A stretch of DNA of 5,325 nucleotides. Origin: CAYLHQ01 sp964628935. GTDB taxonomy: Bacteria; Acidobacteriota; Polarisedimenticolia; Polarisedimenticolales; DASRJG01. The notes beneath the pieces are model-generated. The model was not told the origin of the DNA, searched no databases, and saw nothing but the letters and a program-made list of their open reading frames with translations. The position numbers were made by a program, and so were the translations under genes. Numbering within the stretch: the first letter of the stretch is position 1; every line of letters starts with the position of its first letter. The stretch spans positions 1-5,325 of the forward strand of contig CAZVOE010000196.1 of NCBI GenBank assembly GCA_964628935.1, in the 5' to 3' direction. Positions 1 to 5,325 of the stretch are shown here, piece by piece.

Positions 1-216
1 CGCCTCGGTCCCTCCGCTCGTGAACACGACCTCCCGGGGGCGCGCCTTGAGGAGGGACGCGACGCGCTCCCGCGCCTGCTCGACGAGCGCCCGCGCCCGC
101 CGTCCCTCCGCGTGGAGCGAGGAGGCGTTCGCGGAGGCGAGCGCCCCGAGGAGTGCGGCCCGCGCCTCCGGCCGGAGCGGAGAGCCGGCGTTGTGATCGA
201 GGTACACGCGCGTCAT
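1..216 (-). CDS. Cysteine desulfurase (NifS/IscS family), N-terminal fragment
   Basis: This is the first 72 codons of a PLP-dependent class V aminotransferase-fold enzyme, read from an ATG at 216 down to the window edge with no stop. Family members take sulfur from cysteine as an enzyme persulfide, releasing alanine, and supply Fe-S cluster assembly or tRNA thiolation. The sequence shows the family N-terminus MTRVYLDHNAGSPLRPEA, then NASSLHAEGRRAR at residues 30-42, a helix ALVEQARERVASLL, and REVVFTSGGTEA at 61-72, which begins the cofactor-binding SGGTEAxN segment. The catalytic lysine and cysteine lie beyond the edge, so activity cannot be judged. The usual DHNATTP reads DHNAGSP here, and the usual GNPSS reads ANASS; both are mild variants. 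It is transcribed away from ileS across a 68-nt gap. The family is clear, but the fragment cannot separate IscS, NifS or a tRNA-thiolation partner, so no symbol is given. Confidence 0.88.
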   Translation of the reverse strand, partial: MTRVYLDHNAGSPLRPEARAALLGALASANASSLHAEGRRARALVEQARERVASLLKARPREVVFTSGGTEA

Positions 217-251
217 CGTCGATCCGTCCCCGAAAGTCCCCTGCGACGGTG

Positions 252-260
252 TGTTAGAGT
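252..260 (+). promoter_or_regulatory. Possible extended -10 promoter for the ileS operon
   Basis: TG-T-TAGAGT fits the extended -10 pattern TGnTATAAT at four of six core positions. It is the only clearly AT-richer patch in the 68-nt divergent gap. The expected -35 position (about 232-237, GAAAGT) has no good match, which is tolerated when an extended -10 is present. A start near 267 would give a leader of under 20 nt, too short for a T-box or other riboswitch. This is pattern matching only. Confidence 0.3.
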
Positions 261-273
261 AGCGGCTTCGCCC

Positions 274-277
274 GAGG
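274..277 (+). promoter_or_regulatory. Ribosome binding site of ileS
   Basis: GAGG lies 7 nt upstream of the GTG at 285. It supports that GTG as the start. The nearest upstream alternative, the GTG at 251, reaches a TAG stop after three codons. Confidence 0.55.
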
Positions 278-284
278 TCGCCAA

Positions 285-3254
285 GTGTCGAAAAACGTTG
301 AACTTAAGAGCACCATCCACCTTCCGAAGACCGACTTCCCGATGAAGGCGGACCTCCCGAAGCGCGAGCCCACGATCCTCGACTACTGGGACCGGATCGA
401 CGTGTACGGGAAAATCCGCGCCGCGCGCCGCGGGCGGAAACCGTTCGTCCTCCACGACGGCCCCCCGTACGCGAACGCGAGCATCCACCTCGGGCAGGCC
501 CTCAACAAGATTCTCAAGGACTTCGTCGTCAAGTCCCGCTCGATGATGGGGTACGACGCCCCGTACGTTCCCGGGTGGGATTGCCACGGTCTTCCGATCG
601 AGCACCGGGTCGACAAGGACCTCGGCGCCCGGAAGGCGGGAATGAACCCGCTCGAGGTTCGTGCGAAGTGCCGCGAGCACGCGGAACGCTTCATCGCGGT
701 GCAGCGCGCCGAGTTCCGTCGGCTCGGCGTGATGTGGGACCGTGCGACCGACGCCCGCGAGGAGGCCGAGCACGCTCCCTCCCGCCGGGCGATCTACCGC
801 ACGATCGACCGAACCTACGAGGCGGAGGTCGTCCGCCAGCTCGGACGATTCTTCGAAAAGAACGGGGTCTACTACGGCGAGAAGCCGGTGCACTGGTGCT
901 TCTCGTGCAAGACCGCGCTCGCCGAGGCGGAGGTCGAGTACGAAGACCGCACCGATCCGTCGATCTACGTCCGCTTCCCGGTCTCCGGCCTCGAGTCCCG
1001 CGCTCCGGCGCTCGCCGGGAAGAAGACGGCGGTCCTGATCTGGACGACGACCCCGTGGACTCTACCCGCCAACCTCGCGATCGCACTCCACCCCGATCTT
1101 CGCTACGTCGCCGTGGACGCGCCCGACGGCTTCGCCTACCTCGTCGCCGAGGGGCTCCTCTCCGAGGTCGCGTCGAAGGTGGGCTGGCCCCAGGATCTCC
1201 CGGTCGTCGCGCGGGCGACCGGACGCGATCTCGTCGGGGAGGGGGCCGACTGGGTCGGCGCGTCGGCTCCCGTCGAGCGGCCGTACCGTTCCCCCTCGGG
1301 GGCCGCCTCCTCGCCCGGCGTGCTGATCCTCGGCGAGCACGTCACGCTCGATGCCGGCACCGGAGCGGTCCACACCGCCCCCGGGCACGGCGCGGAGGAC
1401 TTCCACGTCGGTCGCGAGTACGGGCTGCCGCCGTGGAACCCCGTCGCCGACGACGGGACCTTCCTCCCCGACCGGGTCGGCGAGCCGTGGCTCCGCGGCG
1501 TCCACGTCCTCGAGGCGAACGACCGGATCGTGAGCGACCTCGAACGCCGCGGCCTCCTCCTGCGCCACGAGCCCTATCCCCACACCTACCCGCACTGCTG
1601 GCGGTGCCGCAGCCCGCTCCTGTTCCGCGCGACCCCCCAGTGGTTCATCGCGATGGACCGCGGCAACCTGCGCGCCACCGCCGTCGCGGAGATCCACGCG
1701 GCGTCGTGGCTTCCTCCGTTCGGAAAGGCGCGGATCGCCCAGATGGTCGAAACGCGCCCCGACTGGTGCATCTCCCGCCAGAGGACCTGGGGGGTCCCGA
1801 TCCCCGCGGTCGTCTGCGCTCGCTGCCTCCCCGACCACCCCGAGGCCTTCGTGCGCGACGGCGCCTTCTTCGACCATCTGAGGCGTCTCATCCTCGAGGA
1901 GGGGTCGGACGCCTGGTTCGGCCTGCGCGCCTCCGGCGGCTGGGCCCCGTACCCCTCCGCCGCCTCGAGGATCGCCCGCCTCGTACCCGAGACGGTCGCC
2001 TGCCCGGTCTGCCGGAAGCGCGACCGGCTCGAGATCCACGACCACATCGTCGACGTCTGGTTCGAGTCGGGGGTCTCGCACTCCGCGGTCCTCGGGGGCG
2101 ACGCCTCGATGCCGTGGCCCGCCGACCTCTACCTGGAGGGACACGACCAGTACCGCGGCTGGTTCCACTCGTCGCTCCTCGTCGCCGTCAACGACCGCGG
2201 GAAGGCGCCCTACCGCGGCGTCGTCACTCACGGCTTCACCCTCGACGGCGAGGGGCGGAAGATGTCGAAGTCGCTCGGGAACGTGATCTCGCCGCTCGAG
2301 GTGTGCGAGCGCCGGGGGGCGGAGATTCTCCGCCTGTGGGTGTCGATGATCGACTTCCTGGAGGACATGCGCCTTTCGGAGGAGATTCTCGACCGGAACG
2401 CCGAGGCCTATCGCAAGATCCGGAACACCCTCCGCTTTCTCCTCGGGAACCTCCACGCATTCCGGCCCGAAACCGACCTCGTCCCGTACGCGGAGATGGA
2501 CGAACTCGACCGTTGGGCGATGCACGAACTCGAGTCGGTCCGCGCGCGCATCGTCGAGGCCTACGCCGCGCACCAGTACCATCTCGTCTATCACGCGCTC
2601 AATCAGTTCTGCACGGTGACCCTTTCCTCGATCTACCTCGACGTCCTGAAGGACCGTCTGTACACCTCCCCCGCGGGCGCCCGCGCGCGGCGCTCGGCCC
2701 AGACGGTCCTCTGGCACCTCGCGAGCGACCTCTCCCGCCTGATGGCTCCGATCCTCTGCTTCACCGCGGAGGAGGTCTGGCAGGAGCTCGAAGCGATCCG
2801 CGGGCGCGAGCGCTGGAGCGACCGGTCGATCCATGCCGAGACCTTCCCCGAGCCGCGCGCGCTCCCCGCGGACACGGAAACCCTCGATCGCTGGAATCGC
2901 CTGATCCCCGTCCGCGAGGAGGTGTTGAAGGCCCTCGAGGCCGCGCGGGCGGCGCGGAGGATCGGGAGCGGCCTCGAGGCCGAGGTCGTCCTCGAGTCCC
3001 CGGCGGAAACCGAGGAGTTCCTCCGGTCGTTCGGCGAAGGACTCCGCTTCTTCTTTCTCACGAGCGCCGTCCGCCTCGGGAAGGCGGCTGGGGAGGGGCG
3101 CTTCGAGTCTCAAGCGATCCCCGGCCTCGCGATCGCGGTCCATCCCGCGCCGGGGCGCAAGTGCGAGCGGTGCTGGCACCGGACCGAAGACGTCGGCGCC
3201 GATCCCGAGTGGCCGGAGATTTGCGCGCGGTGCGCGCGGGCGGTGCGCGGATGA
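285..3254 (+). CDS. ileS: Isoleucyl-tRNA synthetase
   Basis: This cytoplasmic class Ia synthetase charges tRNA-Ile with isoleucine using ATP, and hydrolyses mischarged valine. It has 989 residues (E. coli about 938). In order: the N-terminus with LPKTDFPMKADLPKREP (14-30); the HIGH-type signature as HLGQ (68-71); PGWDCHGLPIE (96-106); the CP1 editing domain with WTTTPWTLPAN (253-263) and VHTAPGHGAED (362-372), which keep Thr254-256, Asn263, His363 and Asp372 at E. coli editing-site spacing; WCISRQRTWG (494-503); DVWFESG (590-596); KMSKS (659-663); the anticodon-binding helical domain; and a C-terminal zinc module C960/C963 and C980/C983. Two further Cys-x-x-Cys sets occur, at 205/208 with 438/441 and at 511/514 with 573/576. 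The C-terminal zinc module marks the usual bacterial form rather than the eukaryote-like IleS2. The GTG start has GAGG 7 nt upstream. Its TGA overlaps the lspA ATG. The final base of HIGH (His to Gln) is a variant, probably tolerated. Confidence 0.97.
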   Translation: MSKNVELKSTIHLPKTDFPMKADLPKREPTILDYWDRIDVYGKIRAARRGRKPFVLHDGPPYANASIHLGQALNKILKDFVVKSRSMMGYDAPYVPGWDCHGLPIEHRVDKDLGARKAGMNPLEVRAKCREHAERFIAVQRAEFRRLGVMWDRATDAREEAEHAPSRRAIYRTIDRTYEAEVVRQLGRFFEKNGVYYGEKPVHWCFSCKTALAEAEVEYEDRTDPSIYVRFPVSGLESRAPALAGKKTAVLIWTTTPWTLPANLAIALHPDLRYVAVDAPDGFAYLVAEGLLSEVASKVGWPQDLPVVARATGRDLVGEGADWVGASAPVERPYRSPSGAASSPGVLILGEHVTLDAGTGAVHTAPGHGAEDFHVGREYGLPPWNPVADDGTFLPDRVGEPWLRGVHVLEANDRIVSDLERRGLLLRHEPYPHTYPHCWRCRSPLLFRATPQWFIAMDRGNLRATAVAEIHAASWLPPFGKARIAQMVETRPDWCISRQRTWGVPIPAVVCARCLPDHPEAFVRDGAFFDHLRRLILEEGSDAWFGLRASGGWAPYPSAASRIARLVPETVACPVCRKRDRLEIHDHIVDVWFESGVSHSAVLGGDASMPWPADLYLEGHDQYRGWFHSSLLVAVNDRGKAPYRGVVTHGFTLDGEGRKMSKSLGNVISPLEVCERRGAEILRLWVSMIDFLEDMRLSEEILDRNAEAYRKIRNTLRFLLGNLHAFRPETDLVPYAEMDELDRWAMHELESVRARIVEAYAAHQYHLVYHALNQFCTVTLSSIYLDVLKDRLYTSPAGARARRSAQTVLWHLASDLSRLMAPILCFTAEEVWQELEAIRGRERWSDRSIHAETFPEPRALPADTETLDRWNRLIPVREEVLKALEAARAARRIGSGLEAEVVLESPAETEEFLRSFGEGLRFFFLTSAVRLGKAAGEGRFESQAIPGLAIAVHPAPGRKCERCWHRTEDVGADPEWPEICARCARAVRG

Positions 3255-3808
3255 CGCTCGCCGCCGCGTTCGCGGCCCGGAGGGGGTACTTCCTGCTCGC
3301 CTTCGCGATCCTCCTCGCGGACCAGATCACGAAGGTCGCGGCGGACGCCTTCCTCGAGGGGAGGGGCGCCGTGGCGATCGTCCCGGGGTTTTTCGACCTC
3401 GCCTACTCCCGGAACCGCGGGGGCCTCTTCGGCTACTTCGGGAATCTCGAGGACCCGTGGCGGATCCTCCTGCTGACGCTCTTCCCCCTCGCGGCGGTCG
3501 TCGTGATCTCCCTGTTCCTCGCGAAGACCGACGAGCCGGACCGGAGCACCCTCTCCGGCCTCGCGATGATCCTCGGCGGAGCCACCGGCAACCTGATCGA
3601 CCGGACCCTCCGCGGGGAGGTGGTCGACTTCCTCGACGTGCACGTCTCGCAGGGGGCGTTCGCCGACTGGCTGCTCGAACGGTTCGGAACGACTCACTGG
3701 CCGACCTTCAACGTCGCCGACTCGGCGATCGTGTGCGGCGCCGGCCTCTTGCTGCTCGACGTGATCCGCCCCGAGTCCCGGAACGCGCCTCCGGCCGAGC
3801 GTCGATGA
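3251..3808 (+). CDS. lspA: Lipoprotein signal peptidase (signal peptidase II)
   Basis: This inner-membrane aspartyl protease cleaves signal peptides from prolipoproteins after Lgt has modified the lipobox cysteine. The 185-residue protein has about four membrane segments (near 12-29, 70-91, 102-116 and 155-172). It shows DQITK (Asp24), NRGGLFG (Asn55), GGATGNLIDR (109-118, Asn114 and Asp117), GEVVDF with Asp126, and FNVAD with Asn154 and Asp157. Structural work on Pseudomonas LspA places the catalytic pair at the VVDF and NxAD aspartates, both present. The usual NxGAAF motif reads NRGGLF, and the loop between the two aspartates is about a dozen residues longer than in Pseudomonas or Bacillus. 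The ATG at 3251 sits in an ATGA overlap with the ileS stop, and no strong Shine-Dalgarno precedes it, so translational coupling to ileS is likely. ileS-lspA linkage is a common bacterial arrangement. Confidence 0.95.
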   Translation: MTLAAAFAARRGYFLLAFAILLADQITKVAADAFLEGRGAVAIVPGFFDLAYSRNRGGLFGYFGNLEDPWRILLLTLFPLAAVVVISLFLAKTDEPDRSTLSGLAMILGGATGNLIDRTLRGEVVDFLDVHVSQGAFADWLLERFGTTHWPTFNVADSAIVCGAGLLLLDVIRPESRNAPPAERR

Positions 3809-3810
3809 GC

Positions 3811-3814
3811 GGAG
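3811..3814 (+). promoter_or_regulatory. Ribosome binding site of lgt
   Basis: GGAG lies 7 nt before the lgt ATG, inside the 13-nt gap after the lspA stop. It fixes the lgt start at 3822 and shows that lgt can be initiated independently, unlike the overlapping starts of lspA and rluD. Confidence 0.65.
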
Positions 3815-3821
3815 TCCTACG

Positions 3822-4643
3822 ATGCATCCGATCCTGATCGATCTCGGGACCCGCTCAATCCCCTTCCTCGGAGAGACACGCCTGTTCCTCCCCACCTACG
3901 GGGTCCTCCTCGCCTTCGCGGTCGGCCTCGCCTGGGTCTGGTTCCACGCGCGCGCCCTCTCGCTCGGAGTGCCTCGCGAAGACGCGTTCAATCTCGCCTT
4001 CTACTCGCTGATCGGAGGACTCGTCGGAGCCAAGGTCTCGCTCGTCGTCGTCGACTGGCGCTGGTACCTCGAGGACCCGGCGAGGATCCTCTCGACGATC
4101 CGGTCGGCGGGAGTGTTGCTGGGCGGCGTCGCCGCCGGGATCGTCGCGTTCGTCCTCTACGCGCGCCGGAAAGGGCTTCCGATCCTGCGCCTGGGAGACG
4201 CGATCGCGGCGCCCCTCGCGCTCGGGCAGGCCGTCGGACGGCTCGGCTGCTTTTCGGCCGGCTGTTGCTACGGGATCGCCGCCCCCGAGGCGTGGTGCGC
4301 CGTGACCTTCCGCACGGCGGAGGCGGCCGCGCGGACCGGGGTCCCCCTCGGGGTGCCGCTCCTGCCGGTGCAGCTCTTCCAGGCCGCGGCCGATCTCGCG
4401 GTCGCGGCCGTCTTGACGTGGCTCTGGCGGCGCTCGCTCCGGCCGGGTCTCGTCTTCGCGTGGTACCTCGTCCTCTACGGGGCTTCCCGCTTCACGATCG
4501 AGTTCTGGCGCGGGGACGAAGCGCGGGGTCTCTGGTTTTCGGCTTCGCTCTCGACCTCCCAGTTGCTCTCGCTCGCCTCTCTCGCATGCGGTCTCATCTG
4601 GCTCGCCGCGGCCGGCCGGCGCCGCTTGGCCGTCGCGCGGTGA
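3822..4643 (+). CDS. lgt: Prolipoprotein diacylglyceryl transferase
   Basis: This polytopic inner-membrane enzyme moves diacylglycerol from phosphatidylglycerol onto the lipobox cysteine of prolipoproteins, the step before LspA. It has 273 residues and about seven hydrophobic segments. Visible landmarks are LPTYGVLLA (Tyr26), GGLVGAK (65-71), the family signature region GRLGCFSAGCCYG (139-151, Arg140 matching E. coli Arg143), PVQLFQ (182-187) and YGASRFTIEFWRGDEARG (219-236), with Tyr219 and Arg223 at the spacing of E. coli Tyr235 and Arg239. The signature is the Cys-rich GCFxxGCCYG form rather than the proteobacterial GNFxNxExxG. As a result the positions of E. coli Asn146, Asn149 and Glu151 hold Cys143, Ala146 and Cys148. 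The E. coli His103 position, just before a GG pair, holds Leu100. Overall architecture and the position next to lspA support true Lgt, although these changes leave some doubt about mechanism. The start is chosen by GGAG at 3811-3814. Its stop overlaps the rluD GTG. Confidence 0.93.
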   Translation: MHPILIDLGTRSIPFLGETRLFLPTYGVLLAFAVGLAWVWFHARALSLGVPREDAFNLAFYSLIGGLVGAKVSLVVVDWRWYLEDPARILSTIRSAGVLLGGVAAGIVAFVLYARRKGLPILRLGDAIAAPLALGQAVGRLGCFSAGCCYGIAAPEAWCAVTFRTAEAAARTGVPLGVPLLPVQLFQAAADLAVAAVLTWLWRRSLRPGLVFAWYLVLYGASRFTIEFWRGDEARGLWFSASLSTSQLLSLASLACGLIWLAAAGRRRLAVAR

Positions 4644-5325
4644 ATGGCCACCCCGTCGTCCTCCCCGTACCGGAGGAATCGGCGGGAATGCGCCTCGACC
4701 GCTTTCTCGCGGAGGCCCTTCCGGCGTACACGCGCTCGGCGATCCGGCGCTTTCTGGACCTTGGGCGAGTCCGCGTCGACGGGGCGAAGGCGGCGAAAGC
4801 GGGCCTCCCGCTCCGGGCCGGCATGGTGGTCGAGTTCGATCCCCCCTCGCGGGAGCCGACGTCGCTCGTCCCCGAGGCGATCCCGATCGAGGTCGTCTAC
4901 GAGGACGGCGACCTCGCGGTCGTCGACAAGCCGGCGGGGCTCGTCGTCCACCCCGGCCCCGGGCATCCGAAAGGAACCCTCGTCCATGCCCTCCTCGGTC
5001 GAGGGATCCCGCTCGCCCCCGCGGGGGGGGCGGTCCGCCCCGGAATCGTGCACCGGCTCGACCGGGAGACATCGGGACTCCTCGTCGTCGCGAAGAGCGA
5101 CCCGGCCCACCGCGCGCTCGCGCGCGCCTTCACGGAGCGCGCCGTCTCGAAGACCTATGTCGCGCTCGTCTGGGGCCGGCCGGCGCCCGCGGAGGGGCGC
5201 ATCGACCGCCCCGTCGGGCAAGGGGCAGCTCGGCCGGTCCACGACCTCCAGGCCCCATTCGCGGGCCAGGTCCAACGTTTCGCGCACGACCTGTCGCCCG
5301 CCATGGACCGAGATCTCGATCGCGT
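4640..5325 (+). CDS. rluD: RluC/RluD-type 23S rRNA pseudouridine synthase, partial and possibly disrupted
   Basis: RluA-family enzymes isomerise specific uridines to pseudouridine; RluD acts on helix 69 of 23S rRNA. I chose the GTG at 4640, in a GTGA overlap with the lgt stop. The 16 residues before the in-frame ATG at 4688 read VVLPVPEESAGMRLDRFL, a typical family N-terminus, so the ATG start would be too short. In order (GTG numbering): an S4 RNA-binding domain (about 17-66, with GRVRVDG), VPEAIPIEVVYED, LAVVDKPAGLVVHPGPGH (92-109), RPGIVHRLDRETSGLLVVAKSD (the catalytic motif HRLDxxTSG, Asp141), SKTYVALVWG, and GRIDRPVG (186-193). After about residue 194 (base 5222) family likeness is lost: the expected RKRM-like stretch, the RPAxTxY strand and the GRTHQIRVH motif do not appear, although the frame stays open to the edge. 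The 5' part up to about 5221 is secure; the tail may not belong to this gene. The RluD subtype is chosen over RluC on general resemblance only. Confidence 0.85.
   Translation, partial: MNGHPVVLPVPEESAGMRLDRFLAEALPAYTRSAIRRFLDLGRVRVDGAKAAKAGLPLRAGMVVEFDPPSREPTSLVPEAIPIEVVYEDGDLAVVDKPAGLVVHPGPGHPKGTLVHALLGRGIPLAPAGGAVRPGIVHRLDRETSGLLVVAKSDPAHRALARAFTERAVSKTYVALVWGRPAPAEGRIDRPVGQGAARPVHDLQAPFAGQVQRFAHDLSPAMDRDLDR
5222..5325 (-). other. Anomalous tail, possibly coding on the minus strand (fragment, unidentified)
   Basis: From about 5222 to the edge the plus-strand frame gives a low-complexity-looking product (ARPVHDLQAPFAGQ and onward) unlike any part of RluD. Read on the minus strand, the same bases give a plausible protein segment: EISVHGG, then RQVVRETLDLAREWGLEVVD, a helix-then-strand pattern, then RPSCPLPDG. 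Its leucine codons are CTG and TTG only, while the rest of the window strongly favours CTC. I do not recognise the family. Either a chimeric contig end or a genuine rearrangement could explain it. The exact junction is uncertain by perhaps 20-30 bases. Confidence 0.4.

Noticed and set aside
1062..3179. A long minus-strand open frame (about 705 codons) opposite ileS
   Set aside because: Its product is rich in Arg, Glu, Gly, Asp and Val with no recognisable domain. It mirrors the ileS codon pattern, since strong G/C third positions remove stops on the opposite strand.
575..3808. A plus-strand open frame of over 1,000 codons overlapping ileS in another frame
   Set aside because: Upstream of lspA it is an Arg/Pro/Gly-rich out-of-frame translation of ileS, the usual artefact of very high GC. 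Only the part from 3251 is a real gene (lspA).
4611..4620. GCCGGCCGGC palindrome near the end of lgt as an operator or terminator
   Set aside because: It lies within the coding sequence, has no loop or following T-run, and such GC palindromes are expected at this base composition.
4644..4646. ATG immediately after the lgt stop as a gene start
   Set aside because: It is in a different frame from the pseudouridine synthase and gives a Ser/Arg/Pro-rich product with no family likeness.
4688..4690. ATG as an alternative rluD start
   Set aside because: The upstream in-frame GTG at 4640 adds a family-typical N-terminus (VVLPVPEESAG) and gives the 4-nt overlap with lgt.
5023..5030. Run of eight G in rluD as a possible frameshift or slippage site
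   Set aside because: The frame continues correctly into HRLDRETSG just downstream, so no frameshift is present, although the run is worth confirming in reads.
3855..5072. Long minus-strand open frames opposite lgt and rluD
   Set aside because: These are low-complexity, charged, Arg/Gly/Pro-rich products antisense to convincing genes; they are high-GC shadows. Only the portion beyond about 5222 looks protein-like on that strand.

Overview
The window is a gene-dense, very GC-rich (by eye about 70%) bacterial segment. Third codon positions are overwhelmingly G or C, and leucine is mostly CTC. It carries one divergent partial gene and a tightly packed plus-strand operon. No mobile element, tRNA, rRNA, CRISPR array or intrinsic terminator was seen. 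The base composition, the GCFxxGCCYG form of Lgt and the operon order suggest a high-GC Gram-negative-type lineage such as Acidobacteriota, Myxococcota or a related candidate phylum. That placement is inference from memory and is weak.

Layout: positions 1-216 (minus) hold the first 72 codons of a cysteine desulfurase of the NifS/IscS type, which runs off the left edge. Positions 217-284 are a short divergent intergenic region with one plausible extended -10 element and a GAGG ribosome site reading rightward. Then come ileS (285-3254), lspA (3251-3808), lgt (3822-4643) and an RluC/RluD-type pseudouridine synthase (4640 to the right edge). The ileS/lspA and lgt/rluD junctions are 4-nt start/stop overlaps (ATGA and GTGA). 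lspA and lgt are 13 nt apart, so the four genes look co-transcribed and partly translationally coupled.

Functionally the operon joins translation (isoleucyl-tRNA charging, rRNA pseudouridylation) with lipoprotein maturation. Lgt adds diacylglycerol to the lipobox cysteine, then LspA cleaves the signal peptide. These are housekeeping genes, and I do not see an undescribed system here.

The features most worth a second look are: the rluD reading frame loses family resemblance at about 5222, where the last ~100 bases read better as a protein on the opposite strand with different leucine codon use (a chimeric contig end or a real rearrangement); Lgt has non-canonical residues at positions that are catalytic in E. 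coli; LspA has an enlarged loop between its catalytic aspartates; and IleS has an HLGQ version of the HIGH motif.
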